Positions 38,517 to 54,652 of a stretch of DNA of 64,000 nt are shown here, piece by piece (position 1 is the stretch's first letter; each line of letters starts with the position of its first letter). The DNA is taken from contig CM046350.1 in the NCBI GenBank assembly GCA_025403435.1, positions 13,731,612-13,795,611 on the forward strand, read 5' to 3'. The notes beneath the pieces are model-generated. The model was not told the DNA's origin. It ran no database searches and was given only the letters and a program-made list of their open reading frames with translations. Origin of the DNA: Artocarpus heterophyllus (Eukaryota; Streptophyta; Magnoliopsida; Rosales; Moraceae). The translations under genes and the position numbers were made by a program.

Positions 38517-40463
38517 TTATTAGATTTCTTTTCTAATAGTACAAGATCCCCTTATCGGCATGTGCTAAAAAGATTATAGCTCAAGAAACATTTGCATACA
38601 TAACATGCAGCACCTTTGGATAAGTAGCCAGAGAAATATTTAAATTACAAGGCTATTTCAACATTGGACGCAACCCATTAATTGTCAAATTGTGACCAGA
38701 ATCAGTCAAACAAGTGGTCCAAGGGGAAAAGAAAAATAATAATTAAAATTAGTGGTTAGCGTGTCTATTAATACAATAAAGATGATAATAACGATGTATA
38801 ACCAAAACACAGGCTGGTGAAGCATGGGTGCAATAAAGATGACATTGATATCTGAAGACATGGTCAAATTTCATGGGAAAAAGAGGTCAAAAAATGCTAA
38901 ACATCTTATGTACCTTCGGTTCAATCACACAATTGTATTAATTCTAACTTAATTATGACTTTATATGAATATCCTGACTTATGTGAAAACCGTATTAATT
39001 GATAGTTAAAAACAGTTTTTTACAATGAAACCTGAAGAAATGCACCATCAGTAGAGTTCAATTTTCCAGCCATGGAATATATATCCAAAACTATCTATTT
39101 TATATTTTTTATTGTAACGTGATTTTGACCAGATTTAACAGTAAAAAAACATACATTGTCTGCTATAACGCTCTGCCATAGAAAAACCTAATTATAGTTG
39201 AGATGTCCTTTATTCGATGACATCAAACCAATTGGTTTCTAATACAGAAAATAAAATTATAAAAAAATCGACTGTATTATTCCAAGTGGCAATTAATACT
39301 ATGTTGTTATTTTAGGCATTTTAATCTTATTTTTGTGTTGGCGTTTATTATTAAAAATATGTATGGTTTTGTAGTGATCTTATAAATATATATTTTTAAT
39401 ATTTTTAAATTACATTTATTGAGTTTCCTAATTTATTTATATTCATTGTAATGAGTTTTGACTTTTAAAAGTGAGAAACTACTTGTCTTGATTAATACTT
39501 TTTACGGAAAGTTTTGTAAGCAAGACTGATACTTTCTGGTTTTATATTCATATTTATTTCATTGAGCTTCTCCTAACAAAATTCGAAATTAAAACTGAGG
39601 AAAAATAAAAATGGCAAAGTTGACTTTCTTGTTTTGTTTCTAATTTCTAATTTCTAATTATAAGAAACGTCCGTATATCTTTAAAGTTAGAGCTTAAAGA
39701 CGTATGTCAATACAAACATTGATATAGCAGAGTCAAACTTTTCTGATTTGCTTCAAAGTGAAGGTTTTGATAGTTGGGATTCGAATTTCACTCTGATCTC
39801 AAAGAGATCTAATCCTACACTAATATGGAGCCTTCCTTAAGGCTAGACATTGCTTACTTAAAGGATTACATATTGTGATTTACCTCTAGAGCTTCATTGT
39901 GAGAGAAAAAACAAAGCATTTCTTAGGCTTTTAGACTTACCTCTTAACCCTGTATTGCCTTAGTGCATTTGTTCAATCCAGCGCAGGGTTTCTTGAAGTA
40001 TGTTGGTTTCATGGAAAACGAGCATTGAAGACTTGGGGGCAAGATGATGAGTCCGAAGGTGAGTTAAAAAGGAGATATCATATATTCAACATTGATATTG
40101 ATTCTAGGTTTTTTTCTAATTTTGATCTTTTTAATTTATACAATTTAATATTAGTGGATTCTTCTCATGATTTTTTTTTTTTTTTGTGAGGGTTTTTGGC
40201 TACATTAAATAACCATATTATTGTACCTTTCATGAACCTTTACTTTCAGATCAATTATTTTTTTTATTATTATTGTTCTTACAAGGTTTTTCTCAGGTGT
40301 TCTCTGCGTACGGTCTTAAACTTATCCTAGTTTCTTTTTTTTTTTTTTTTTGCTACTGAAAATAAAGTTATCCACTCTCAAAATAATAACAATAATAAAG
40401 TTATCCTAGTTGCTCTAACTTGTCAATTAATTAAGCAACTAAACTCACAACCCCTGGGATGTG
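38517..40463. other. Upstream intergenic region of kinase B
   Basis: Copy-B version of 3670-5632. AT-rich, no gene. A long poly-T tract (about 40333-40350) and a contracted AAT microsatellite lie just upstream of the promoter. Confidence 0.5.
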
Positions 40464-40472
40464 TATATATAA
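40464..40472 (+). promoter_or_regulatory. Putative TATA box of kinase B
   Basis: TATATATAA, 57 bp upstream of the ATG at 40529, with the same context as in copy A. Confidence 0.45.
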
Positions 40473-40528
40473 CTCTTAAGATGTAGTGGTGCTACAACTG
40501 CCAGCAATCCATGCATGCCCTGTCAACC

Positions 40529-44128
<3,600 letters not shown>

Positions 44129-46265
44129 CCTTGTAAAATTAGATAGCGCATCAAAATATGACTTTCTAGTTTTCGAATTTGTACTATTAACAGTTTTTAT
44201 GTAGTCCATTCTAGTAATGCTTGCTTAGAATACTGCTTGCCGAAACTAAGACGATTGACTTGTTTCTTCTCTTAGTTTTGCACCAGAGGTGCTAGAATTA
44301 ACTTGCTATTAATGGTCAGATATTCAAAAAACAAATTACCATAATGATTTTCTCTTTTGTCCCTCCTCAAACCACATACTTCATGGAAAGGCCATAGTAT
44401 TTGTTTTTGTCAGATATTCAATGTGATGGAATTGTTGAGAATATCTCAATTTTCTTTCCTTTTTTTTGGACAGTAAAATAGATCATAGTTCCTTGGAATA
44501 TTATTGGGAATTATTGGAGGAATATTTCATAATCTTTAATATGAATATCACGTTTCGTTTCCAGTAAGGGAATTCTATAACAGATAAGCTTGCGAACCAT
44601 AGGTAAGGTCTCAATAAGGCCTCTTTCTCTTGAACAACCATGATTTTTATTAACAGTGAAAATTCGCCAACCAAACTTTGAAGAAAAGTAATCACATCAC
44701 AGCATAAACTCTTACAAGTTTGATTAAAATAAATGCAACAAAGTAAATAACGGATATAAATGTATAGTGATCCACCTTGTAAAGAGCTCTATCTACAATA
44801 AAAAGGAAGAGAAAACTTACTATTTTGAGGAGGAAATACCCACTCTAATGCTGTGAGAGACTTAGGGCAATATGAGGCAGGTTTAATCTTATTTATAGTC
44901 CTTTACAACTAGTTCAAACAAATCTATGTAAATAAAAATAAAAACTAGAAACTATCGCTTGTTTTCCATTTTAGTTTAGAAGTTTTCTCATATCACATTA
45001 ACCATGAACTTTGTAATCTGAGATATTTCTCAGATTTAAATTCAATTAATGTTTATTTTTGACTTCTTGCCTCTGATATTCTCATCCACGTGACTTACTA
45101 TGTGTCATTTAAACTGCTTCTTGGGGTTGGGCCTTGGATCGCCACTGGCCAACCCTATTAGGCGGACCCTATAATTGGCTCTCCCGTCCTGTCAAGGCAT
45201 ACACAAGCCTAAGCTAAACTTTGTGGTTGCTTAACTGTCGACTCAATACTTGGGTCTTCCATCTCCCGATCAGATACTTGGGTCTCCCGTCGTACATGCC
45301 TCTAGGACAACCCTATAATTGGTCCCAGACTCGCCGAGGCATGCATGGCAGATATTTTTTTTTTCTATTTTGTTTGATTAAAGATTTGAGTCGTAGTGTT
45401 AATTTTTGTTCTCCTTCAATGTTGTAAGATCCTTTCTTCAATCAAATTAATCTCCTAGTATGTAGTTTGGAGAATATTATTGAAGTTTTGAAGGTGCTAT
45501 AGTTTCTTAAGTCAATACAAAGCTTGTGTAAACAAACAACATATACAATAATTCTAAGGGGAAAAAATCGTGAAAGCAATCAAACAACCAGGATTCGTTG
45601 ATCTACCATCAAACATACAAGGAAAATATAAAGTTCAATCACCTTTAAAAACATCGTTGGATTCGAATCAAAATCTTGATGTCGAGGTATAAAGTCGGAG
45701 CTGTACATTATAAACATAATAAAAAAATTACTTGCCGTAAAAATATAAATGTTGTTGTCCAGTTGTTTATTTACGAGAAATTACACAAAATATCAAATTT
45801 TGTGAAACTAATAGTAAATTATGTCATTAGTTTTGAAAATATGTAGAAAATAACAAATTACTAATAAATAATATTTTTATCACATCAAAAACCTAAAATA
45901 CCCCTAACTATAAAAGCTGATATGTTTTCCTTTTTTTCCCTTTCTTCTCTCTTTGACGCATCTCTCTGTCAATATTTTTCCCATGTTCTTTTCTTTCTCT
46001 CACTCCCCCCTTTGTCTTCAAGCTCTCTCTCCAATCTCTTCAACGACGCAGATACGATCGTCATCCATCGCTGACGAAGACCTTTACCTCCATGACGGCC
46101 ATTTGGCTCGCAATCATGAATCGCTCACCCTATCTCTCTCTTCTAGTGCCATTAGTGTTGTCGTGCAAAACTCCCGAGGAAGACAAAGTCACGACTGACT
46201 TTTTTGTCTTCGTGGGTCCCCGACAGCCACGGCCAATGCAGGAATAACCGACAGTGGTGACCATC
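44129..46265. other. 3' flank of kinase B, no gene seen
   Basis: Collinear with 18319-20529. The 81-codon frame at 45953-46198 lies in CT-rich low-complexity sequence and is not preserved in copy A. Confidence 0.5.
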
Positions 46266-46744
46266 GATGCACAAAGATCTGATGGCGGTGGCCTCCGATC
46301 CGTCAAGATTTGATAACACGACCTTTGATTTGCCATGGCCGATGGCAGCGACTTTTAGTTCATAAAGATCTGACGGCGGCGATTTTCAATCTGCCATGGC
46401 GAATGCATGGCCATGGGCACCGATCTGTGCCTTCTGATCTCTCGATCTCTTTCGTCATTGGCTCTGTATAGGTACCAAAGAGCACAGTGACGTCGAGAGA
46501 AAAAAAAATGAAACAGTTGTTGAGGAGTGTTTGTTATCATTTTGAGGAAAAAAAAAATTGTTGTTGTTTATTATTAATGTTGTGAGATTACTAAAGGATT
46601 TGTTGTTATTTTAATTAAGAAAAGAAGAAAAAAAAAAAGATTTGTTGTTGTGAGACCTGGTGTTGTATGCTTTTTTTTTGCTTTCTTTTTTTTTTTTTCT
46701 AACATTTGGTAGCTACCAGCGACATTGTCGGTGTTGATAGTACC
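46266..46744. other. Unique sequence past duplication copy B
   Basis: Begins with GC-richer sequence containing GATCTGACGGCGG-like phrases repeated two to three times, followed by T-rich and A-rich runs. No convincing gene. Confidence 0.4.
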
Positions 46745-47410
46745 CAACAACGACGTCAGCGGTCTAGCAAAGTCGTAAGTAAATTTTTGTATTTACACGA
46801 TAATATAGTATATTTATTGGCTGACGATAGACCCGTGAAGTTGCCAAGAAATTTTTACATACATAATAACACAGTATTATCAAAGTAATATCATATTTTT
46901 TGGCTATCGGTAATCCGACGAAGTCACCAATGGAATTTTGTATCACACAATAATGCAATATTATGATAATACAATATTATTAGAGTAATACTGTATTTTT
47001 CAGCCACCAGCTGTCCGACGAAATCACCGGTGAATTATTGTATACACAAAATATAGTATTAGCAAAGAAATACTGCATTTCCTAACCGTTTGCGGTCTAA
47101 CAAGGTTATCGGTAAATTTTTGTATTTACATGGTTACACAATATTACTCTGGTAATAATGTATTTATCGGTCGCTAGGAATCTAACGAAGTTGTTAGTAA
47201 ATTTTTGTATGTATATAATAATACAGTATTACTAGAGTAATACTATATTTCCTAGTCGTCGGCAGTCGGATGAAGTCGCCAATCTATTTTTGTATTTACA
47301 CAATAATACAGTATTACCAGAGTTCTAGGCGATCGGTGATGCCAGCGAAGTTGATAGTAAATTTTTGTATTTACATAATAATACTTTTGTAATATTGTTT
47401 TTCTCAGATG
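46745..47410. repeat. Degenerate minisatellite, about eight units of roughly 60-95 bp
   Basis: Unit landmarks: GTAAATTTTTGTATTTACA (about 46779, 47112, 47197, 47361 and degenerate versions between), then AATAATACAGTATTA, AGAGTAATACTGTATTT, then a GC-richer GTCGGCAGTCCGACGAAGTC-like block. The centre of each unit is itself an imperfect palindrome (TAATACAGTATTA). The array is absent from the copy A flank. Confidence 0.75.
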
Positions 47411-47617
47411 TCGACTGATGTATCGCCCAAAATGTTTCTTTAAATGCAGATGTTTATAATATAAAAAGATTATCGTATCTACAGAGAGGTAGGTTTTTCA
47501 AAGATTAAAAATTTTTTGGTTTAAAGTGACAAACAATTTTTCAAAATAAAACTAAAAAAAAAACAAATATTTGTGAAAATTTTAAAGGATTTTAAAACAT
47601 AGAATTAAAATGGTAAA

Positions 47618-49310
47618 TGTAACGCTCCCTACGGACGTCACAAATATCGTTACATTCATTCTTGTTACTGTTATTTAAGATAAACTATTCATATAAAAAC
47701 ATAATTTTAGAAAAACATACCCTAAGATCCGTGCATACTTTTTTTTTTTTACAATATTTCATAAATTACTTAATTATAAACATTCTTTAAATAGTTTATC
47801 AATACCAATGTAAGTTGAATAAACTTTTAAAACATCTTTGAAAATCCACATTCATGGTTCGACAGGCCAAACTAGATCGGTAGACCGATGATCAACCATC
47901 GGCAGGCCGTCTGAGGCTTTACAAAACAAGATTTAAAAATTTCTAAGTTCGCAGACAAATGAAATGCAATCGGCAGGCCGAACTACTAAAAAAAATTTTA
48001 TTTAAATCAAGTCTCAATATTTCAAATGTGGAAGACAAATAATAGAACTATAAAGTTAAAGTGTCATGGTTCAAATCTTAAAAAAAATCATCAAGTAAAC
48101 ATACACAAAAATTATCAAATATAGTTTATATCAAAAAAAGAAATAAAATTTCTTACTTGGCGTTCTTCCATTTACAATTCAACATTCTTGGTTCACACGC
48201 CTATCCTTGCCCTCCACCTAATCCATGATCTTCTTACGTTTATCTGCAACATGATGAAAAACTAAAATAAGCTAGAGCTTAGTAAGTACATTTCATATCT
48301 CACAAGTAAGAAAATTTATGAACATCATCATCATATGCATTTTCATAATAGTGCACCATACACAATTTCATAAGGAACATATCTTTTATCATATTGTCTG
48401 TATTCAAACTTTGTTACCTTTTATCTTAAGGGCCCAAATGTTGCATCACAATCATCATTGTAGGCGCGCCATTATGAGAGGAGAAGGATAGCTAATCCTA
48501 AACCAAATATGACATCATAACATAACATAACATAAATATGGGTGTGCAACACTTAATTAAGTTATACTTATATATATATATATATATATATACTTTTATA
48601 CTTTAGAAATCATCATCATCAAAACGTGCATAAACTTCTTTACATTGAAAATTTCATAATAATACATCATGCATTACCATCATGAGAATTTATCATAAAA
48701 CCATCATAAACATTGATTTTCAACTTTTGCAAATTTTATCATATTGCAGGTGAGAATATACTTACTTGTATAGCTTACTTAACCTTACTCGTAGGTGACG
48801 TCACTGCAGTCTTGATGTGCTCGCTTCTTAGTGTGTTCATGTCATATATTCATTTTAAAAAAATATCAATTAACATTTATCTCAAAGAATTATCCATCAT
48901 CATATAACATCTTCCATTTCTATAATACATCTACAACTCTAATTCTAGAAATACATAACACAAAATTTGCAAGCAATAATAACACAGTGAGCAGTAACTA
49001 CTAACATTCACCTAATAAATTATTTACATCCCAAAATAATTCCATAAAAATCTTGTATGCAAAAGACACTAAGACCTATAACATATCTAAAAATCGCCTT
49101 TAAATAAATTTCATATAATCCAAAATGTGTGTTTGAATTCAGAGGCAAAAACAACTATAAAAAATTCGATCAGTGAACTACATGCGATAATTATTCTCAA
49201 ACAATTAAAATAAAATTACTTAGCCTCCACAATTTTTATGAGAACCTCTTATCATCTAAATGCAGTACTACAAAAATTCCCATCAACAAATAAAATCGTT
49301 TGTTAATACA
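47618..49310 (-). repeat. Left part of an antisense gypsy-type LTR, split by the copia element
   Basis: The left end TGTAACGCTCCC is the reverse complement of an LTR terminus ending GGGAGCGTTACA, close to the GGGGCGTTACA end of elements 1 and 2. The stretch AGCTAGAGCTTAGTAAGTAC (about 48273) is typical, in reverse, of such LTRs. CGGCAGGCCGAAC strings occur at about 47900 and 47970. A plain (TA)n tract lies at 48568-48592. The sequence seems to resume after the copia insertion at 54653. Confidence 0.4.
48568..48592. repeat. (TA)n microsatellite
   Basis: About 12 uninterrupted TA units. Confidence 0.9.
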
Positions 49311-49315
49311 AAAAC

Positions 49316-49982
49316 TGTTGAAATATGGAGCCAAATCAATCTAGCAAAAGAGAAAGAAAGAAAGAAAAAAAGAAAAAAAAAAACGCACTGCATTGGGGGG
49401 GCAGAGACACAGAGCCGCGGCGCCCAAAAAGGAGCGCCGCAGCGCCCGAACCAGCGCCGTGGCGCCCAAAACAAGGGTCGCGGCGCTCGTCCGAGAACAA
49501 ACCAACGCCGCGGCGCCCGAAGTCTGGTTTGTTGTGAAATTTTGAGTTAGAGTCGAACTCAAAAGCCCCAAAAAGGGAAAACCACTAGGGTTTCCCATTA
49601 GTTGCTATTTTTCTCCTCCTTTGGTTATAAATAGACATAAGGTGGCTAGGGTTGGGTGTGTGTGAAAATTGTGAGTGACATAATTTTGTGAGAGACAAAA
49701 TTCTTAAGAGCTCATTCCTTGAGAGAGAAAAATTCCCACGGGGTGTTAGATAGAAGAGAGTTTTGGTAAGCACAATTTGTGAGTGTGTGAGAAACTGCTC
49801 TTGTAATCTGTAATCTCCTTCATCATAGTGGAATCTGCAAGCGGCAGAAACAAGATGTAGTCTCAATTTTGGATGAACCTGTATAAAACTTGGTGTCTCT
49901 TTTTCTTCTTTTCTCCTATTTATTTTCTGCAATTGTTCGTTCTTACGATCCTTGGAATTAGGAGTCGCCTAATTCCCCAACA
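49316..49982 (+). repeat. 5' LTR of copia element
   Basis: 667 bp. It contains a very GC-rich block of GCGCCGCGGCGCCC-like units (about 49420-49520) and a TATA box TATAAATA at 49625-49632. Overlapping frames through the GC block on both strands are composition artefacts. Confidence 0.93.
49625..49632 (+). promoter_or_regulatory. LTR TATA box (copia)
   Basis: TATAAATA within GGTTATAAATAGAC, repeated at 54291-54298 in the 3' LTR. It lies 350 bp before the LTR end, consistent with the U3/R boundary of the element. Confidence 0.65.
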
Positions 49983-49984
49983 AC

Positions 49985-49996
49985 TGGTATCAGAGC
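49985..49996 (+). other. Primer-binding site of copia element
   Basis: TGGTATCAGAGC two bases after the 5' LTR, complementary to the 3' end of initiator-Met tRNA. Confidence 0.85.
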
Positions 49997-50016
49997 AGAG
50001 GTTTTGATCAAGAACG

Positions 50017-53000
50017 ATGACTGGAGAAGAAGGTATGGCAGCCGGCATCACCAAATTTGATGGTTTAGATTTTTCCTATTGGAGGATGCAAGTTGAAGAC
50101 TATCTCTACAGCAGGAAACTGCACTTGCCCTTGGGTAGTAAGCCCGAAGGCATGAAGGATGAGAAGTGGAATCTCCTTGATAGACAGGTGCTCGGTGTGA
50201 TCCGTTTGACCTTGTCAAAGAACGTTGCTCACAACATTGCGAATGAGACTACTACAGCAGGAATGATGAGAGCTCTGTCAGATATGTATGAGAAGCCCTC
50301 AGCCAATAACAAGGTACATCTCATGAAGAAGCTTTTTAATTTAAAGATGCCTGAAGGTGCCTCGGTGGTAGAGCACCTGAACAGTTTTAACACCGTCCTA
50401 AACCAATTGGTCTCGGTAGAGATTAAATTCGATGATGAGATCAATGCCCTAATCCTCTTGGCCTCGTTACCAAATAGCTGGGAACCCATGGGGGTGGCCA
50501 TTACAAATTCTCTTGGGAGTGCAAAATTGAAGTTTGTTGATGTCAAAAAGTTTATTCTGGCAGAAGAAGTTCGCAGGAAGGACTCAAGAGAAGCCTCTTC
50601 GTCGAACTCGGCCCTTAATGTTGATAATAGGGGCAGGAAACTTGATAGGATATCCAATAGGGATAATGGCAGGAGAGGCAAGTCGAGGAATGGAAGAAGC
50701 AAGTCAAGGAACGGTAGGACAATGGAGTGTTGGAACTGTGGTAAGACGGGCCACTTAAAAAAGAACTGCAGGGCTCCAAGGAAAAACGAAGACAAGACCA
50801 ATGACACAGCCAACGCCGCCACTGAAGAGCAACAGGATGCCTTAATCTTGTCTGTCGACAGTTCTTTTGATTCGTGGGTGATAGACTCAAGAGCATCATT
50901 TCACACCACAGCACACCGTCATGTCCTGGAGAATTATGTTGCTGGAAATCACGGTAAGGTTTATCTCGCTGATGGAGAACCTTTGGATATAGTTGGCATT
51001 AGAGATGTCAGTTTAAAAATGCCTAATGGGTCTGTGTGGAAGATTCATAAGGTGAGACATGTTTTTAAACTAATGTGCAACTTGATTTCGGTGAGGCAAC
51101 TGGATGATGAAGGACATAAAGTGACCTTCAATTGTGGAGGTTGGAAAGTCACTAAAGGAGCGATGGTTATTGCTCGGGGACGCAAGGCTGAAACTCTCTA
51201 CATGAACTCGAGTTGCAGAGATACCCTAGTAATTGCTGATTCTACTACCAATACTGAGCTATGGCATTATAGGCTTGGTCACATGAGTGAAAAGGGTATG
51301 AAGGTGCTTCACTGCAGAGGAAAACTGCCGGGTTTGAAAACTGTTGATCATAGTTTGTGTGAAGCCTACATCTTTGGTAAACAGAAGAGAGTCAGTTTCT
51401 CAAAGATGGGTAGAGAACCTAAGTCCAGGAAATTGGAGCTTGTTCACACTGATGTGTGGGGCCTGCGCCGGTGACTTCCCTTGGCGACGTAAACTACTAT
51501 GTGACGTTCATAGATGACTCAAGCAGGAAGGTATGGGTTTACTTTCTGAAAAACAAATCTAATGTCTATGATGCTTTCAAGATATGGAAAGCCATGGTGG
51601 AGAACGAGACAGATTTGAAGGTGAAGTGCTTGCAGTCCGATAATAGGGGAGAGTATTTAGGTGAAGATTTCAGGCGGTACTGTGCTGAGAATGGGATAAA
51701 GATGAGGAAGACCATTCCAGGGAAACCACAACAGAATGGGGTAGCTGAGAGGATGAACAGGACTTTAAATGAGCGTGCTAGGAGCATGAGGCTACATGCA
51801 GGGCTGCCAAAGATGTTTTGGGCTGAGGCAATTAACACAGCTGCTCATCTGATTAACAGAAGTCGATCCACACCGCTGAAGTTCAAGCTACCAGAAGAAG
51901 TCTGGAGCCATAAACAGGTTGATCTCTCTTACTTGAGAGTGTTTGGTTGTGTTTCTTATGCACACATTGATTCTGCTGCTAGAAGCAAACTGGATGTCAA
52001 GTCAAAGAAGTGTTTTCTGGTTGGCTATGGCGGACTTGAGTTTAGTTATCGTCTCTAGGATGACCAAAGTCGGAAGATAATCAGGAGCAAGGATGTGATC
52101 TTCAACGAAGGTGTTCTGTACAAGGACAGAGACAGCACAGACTCCAGGGGTTCAGGTTCTGAAGACAAGAAGTCTGAGGTGATTCCATTGAAGGATCTTC
52201 CTGAAGTGGAGGTGCAAAATCCAGAGGTTGAAGACCATGAAGACACAACTCCAGAAGGAAACCAGAGGACTCCTGTCACACCAGTCAGGAGGTCTAGTAG
52301 GATAATTAGACCGCCGCAGAGATACTCCCCCTCTCTGCATTACATCTTGTTGATCGACAGAGATGAGCCAGAGAGCTATGATGAAGCCATGGAGGCTGGA
52401 GATTCGGTCAAGTGGGAGTTAGCCATGAGGGATGAGATGGATTCCTTAATGTCCAATCAGACATGGCAACTGGTAAAGTTACCACAGGGTAAAAAGTCCT
52501 TGCACAATAAGTGGGTATACCGGATTAAAGATGAATCTGATAGCAGCAAACAGTATAAGGCAAGGTTGGTGGTAAAAGGCTTTCAGCAGAAAGAAGGCAT
52601 CGACTTCAATGAGATTTTTTCTCCGGTGGTGAAGCTAACCACGATCAGGACGGTACTTGCGCTAGTGGCTAATGAGGACTTATTCTTGGAACAGTTGGAT
52701 GTGAAGACAGCTTTTCTCCATGGTGATTTGGAGGAGGAGATCTACATGAAGCAACCACAAGGATTCGAAGTACCGGGTAAGGAGAACTTAGTGTGCAAAC
52801 TTCAGAAGAGCTTGTATGGCCTCAAACAAGCTCCTAGGCAGTGGTACAAGAAGTTTGATGGGTTCATGTGCAGCAACGGTTTCCTGAGGTGTCAGGGAGA
52901 TCACTGTTGTTATGTGAAGAATTTTAGTGATTCCTACATCATACTGTTGCTATATGTCGATGATATGCTAATAGTAGGAGGTTGCAAACAGGATATTGAC

Positions 53001-53915
53001 AAGCTGAAGAAGGAGCTGTCTAAGGAGTTTGCAATGAAGGATTTGGGTGCTGCAAAACAAATCCTTGGGATGAGAATAACGAGGAACCGTAACAGTTTGA
53101 AACTGTCATAGGAAGAATATGTTGAAAAGGTGCTGAGCAGATTCAACATGGGTAATGCGACGCCTGTGAATACTCCTTTGGCCAGTCACTTCAAGTTATC
53201 AAAGGAGCAATCACCGACCACGGAGCAGGAACGAGACCACATGGCCAAGGTGCCTTATGCTTCCGCTATAGGCAGTCTCATGTATGCCATGGTTTGTACC
53301 AGACTGGACATTGCACATGCAGTGAGAGTTGTGAGTAGGTACATGAGTAATCCAGGAAAACAGCATTGGGATGCAGTAAAGTGGATTCTTAGATATCTGA
53401 GAGGTACTGCGGGTTTAGCATTGTGTTTCAAGAAGTCAGACTTGGGACTATAGGGCTATGTTGATGCTGATATGGCTGGAGACATTGATGGCAGGAAAAG
53501 TACCACCGGTTATGTCTACACTTTGGGTGGCACTGCAATTAGTTGGGTCTCAAAGCTGCAGAAGATAGTTGCACTCTCTACTACAGAAGCATAGTATGTG
53601 GCGATGACAGAAGCGAGCAAGGAGATGATTTGATTGCGGTCGTTTCTGGAAGAACTGGGTCACAAGCAGGAAAGGAGTGCATTATATAGTGACAGTCAGA
53701 GCGCCATTCATTTGGCGAAAAATCCCGCATTTCATGCTAGGACGAAGCATATACAATTGTGGTATCACTTCATCAGGTCGGCTTTAGAAGATGGAGTGTT
53801 GAAGCTTGACAAGATTATTGGGAGTCAGAATCCAGCAGATATGCTTACCAAGACGATTCTGATCGAGAAATTGAAGTTGTGCGCAACTTCAGTTGGACTT
53901 CTCCAAGAGGCGTGA
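50017..53915 (+). pseudogene. copia gag-pol polyprotein, inactivated
   Basis: Starts MTGEEGMAAGITKFDG. Gag spans about 50017-50800 with a CX2CX4HX4C zinc knuckle (50728-50769). The protease catalytic motif reads DSR instead of DSG (50884-50892). In the integrase zinc domain the second Cys of CxxC is Tyr. A one-base loss near 51463-51470 shifts the frame inside the integrase start. The frame then continues from about 51456 through the integrase core, reverse transcriptase (YVDD at 52953-52964) and RNase H to 53915, interrupted by in-frame stops at 52056, 53109, 53451, 53592 and 53631. Four of the five stops look like C-to-T or G-to-A changes in Trp or Gln codons. It cannot be autonomous in this state. 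Confidence 0.93.
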
Positions 53916-53973
53916 GAAGTAGTTGCCACTGCAGTTGGAGACATGGTGATTGATTAGTCTCCAAGTGGGAGAT

Positions 53974-54647
53974 TGTTGAAATATGGAGCCAAATCAACCT
54001 AGCAAAGGAGAAAGAAAGAAAAAAAAACGCACTGCATTGGGGGGGCAGAGACACAGCGCCGCAGCGCCCAAAAAGGAGCGCCGCGGAGCCCGAACCAGCT
54101 CCGCGGCGCCCAAAACAAGGGCCGCGGCGCTCGTCCGAGAACAAATCAGCGCCGCGACGCCCAAAATGAGGGCTGCGGCGCCCGAAGTCTGGTTTGTTGC
54201 GAAATTTTGAGTTAGAGTCGAACTCAAAAGCCCCAAAAAGGGGAAACCACTAGGGTTTCCCATTAGTTGCTATTTTTCTCCTCCTTTGGTTATAAATAGA
54301 CATAAGGTGGCTAGGGTTGGGTGTGTGTGAAAATTGTGAGTGGCATAATTTTGTGAGAGGCAAAATTCTTGAGAGCTTATTCCTTGAGAGAGAAAAATTC
54401 CCACAAGGTGTTAGATAGAAGAGAGTTTTGGTAAGCACAATTTGTGAGTGTGTGAGAAACTGCTCTTGTAATCTGTAATCTCCTTCATCATAGTGGAATC
54501 TGCAAGCAGCAGAAAAAGGACGTAGTCTCAATTTTGGACGAACCTGTATAAAACTTGGTGTCTCTTTTTCTTCTTTTCTCCTATTTATTTTCTGCAATTG
54601 TTCGTTCTTACGATCATTGGAATTAGGAGCCGCCTAATTCCCCAACA
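53974..54647 (+). repeat. 3' LTR of copia element
   Basis: 674 bp. It matches the 5' LTR with scattered substitutions. The GC-rich block has an additional unit relative to the 5' LTR, and the poly-A/GAAAGAAAG run is shorter. Confidence 0.93.
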
Positions 54648-54652
54648 AAAAC

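Larger units (their letters stand above)
49316..54647 (+). mobile_element. Ty1/copia LTR retrotransposon (Tnt1/Tork-like), decayed
   Basis: 5332 bp, flanked by the target duplication AAAAC (49311-49315 and 54648-54652). LTRs 49316-49982 and 53974-54647 start TGTTGAAATATGG and end CCCCAACA. The primer-binding site TGGTATCAGAGC starts at 49985, and the purine tract CCAAGTGGGAGAT ends at 53973. One gag-pol region in the copia order (gag, protease, integrase, reverse transcriptase, RNase H) carries a frameshift and five stops. The LTRs differ at many positions and in length, so this insertion is clearly older than element 1. Confidence 0.95.

Noticed and set aside
46706..46888. 60-codon frame across the minisatellite
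   Set aside because: The repeat units diverge with indels that break the frame; no conserved peptide repeat.
49260..49598. Several overlapping frames of 60-96 codons on both strands through the GC-rich copia LTR (and 53845-54263)
   Set aside because: GC-rich tandem units lack stop codons by composition. The frames overlap on both strands and sit in LTRs.
49585..49932. 115-codon minus-strand frame in both copia LTRs
   Set aside because: Antisense to the U5/R part of the LTR. Its presence in both LTRs follows from LTR duplication.
50229..50822. 197-codon minus-strand frame inside copia gag
   Set aside because: A shadow of the gag frame on the opposite strand, Leu/Ser/Phe-rich with no domain.
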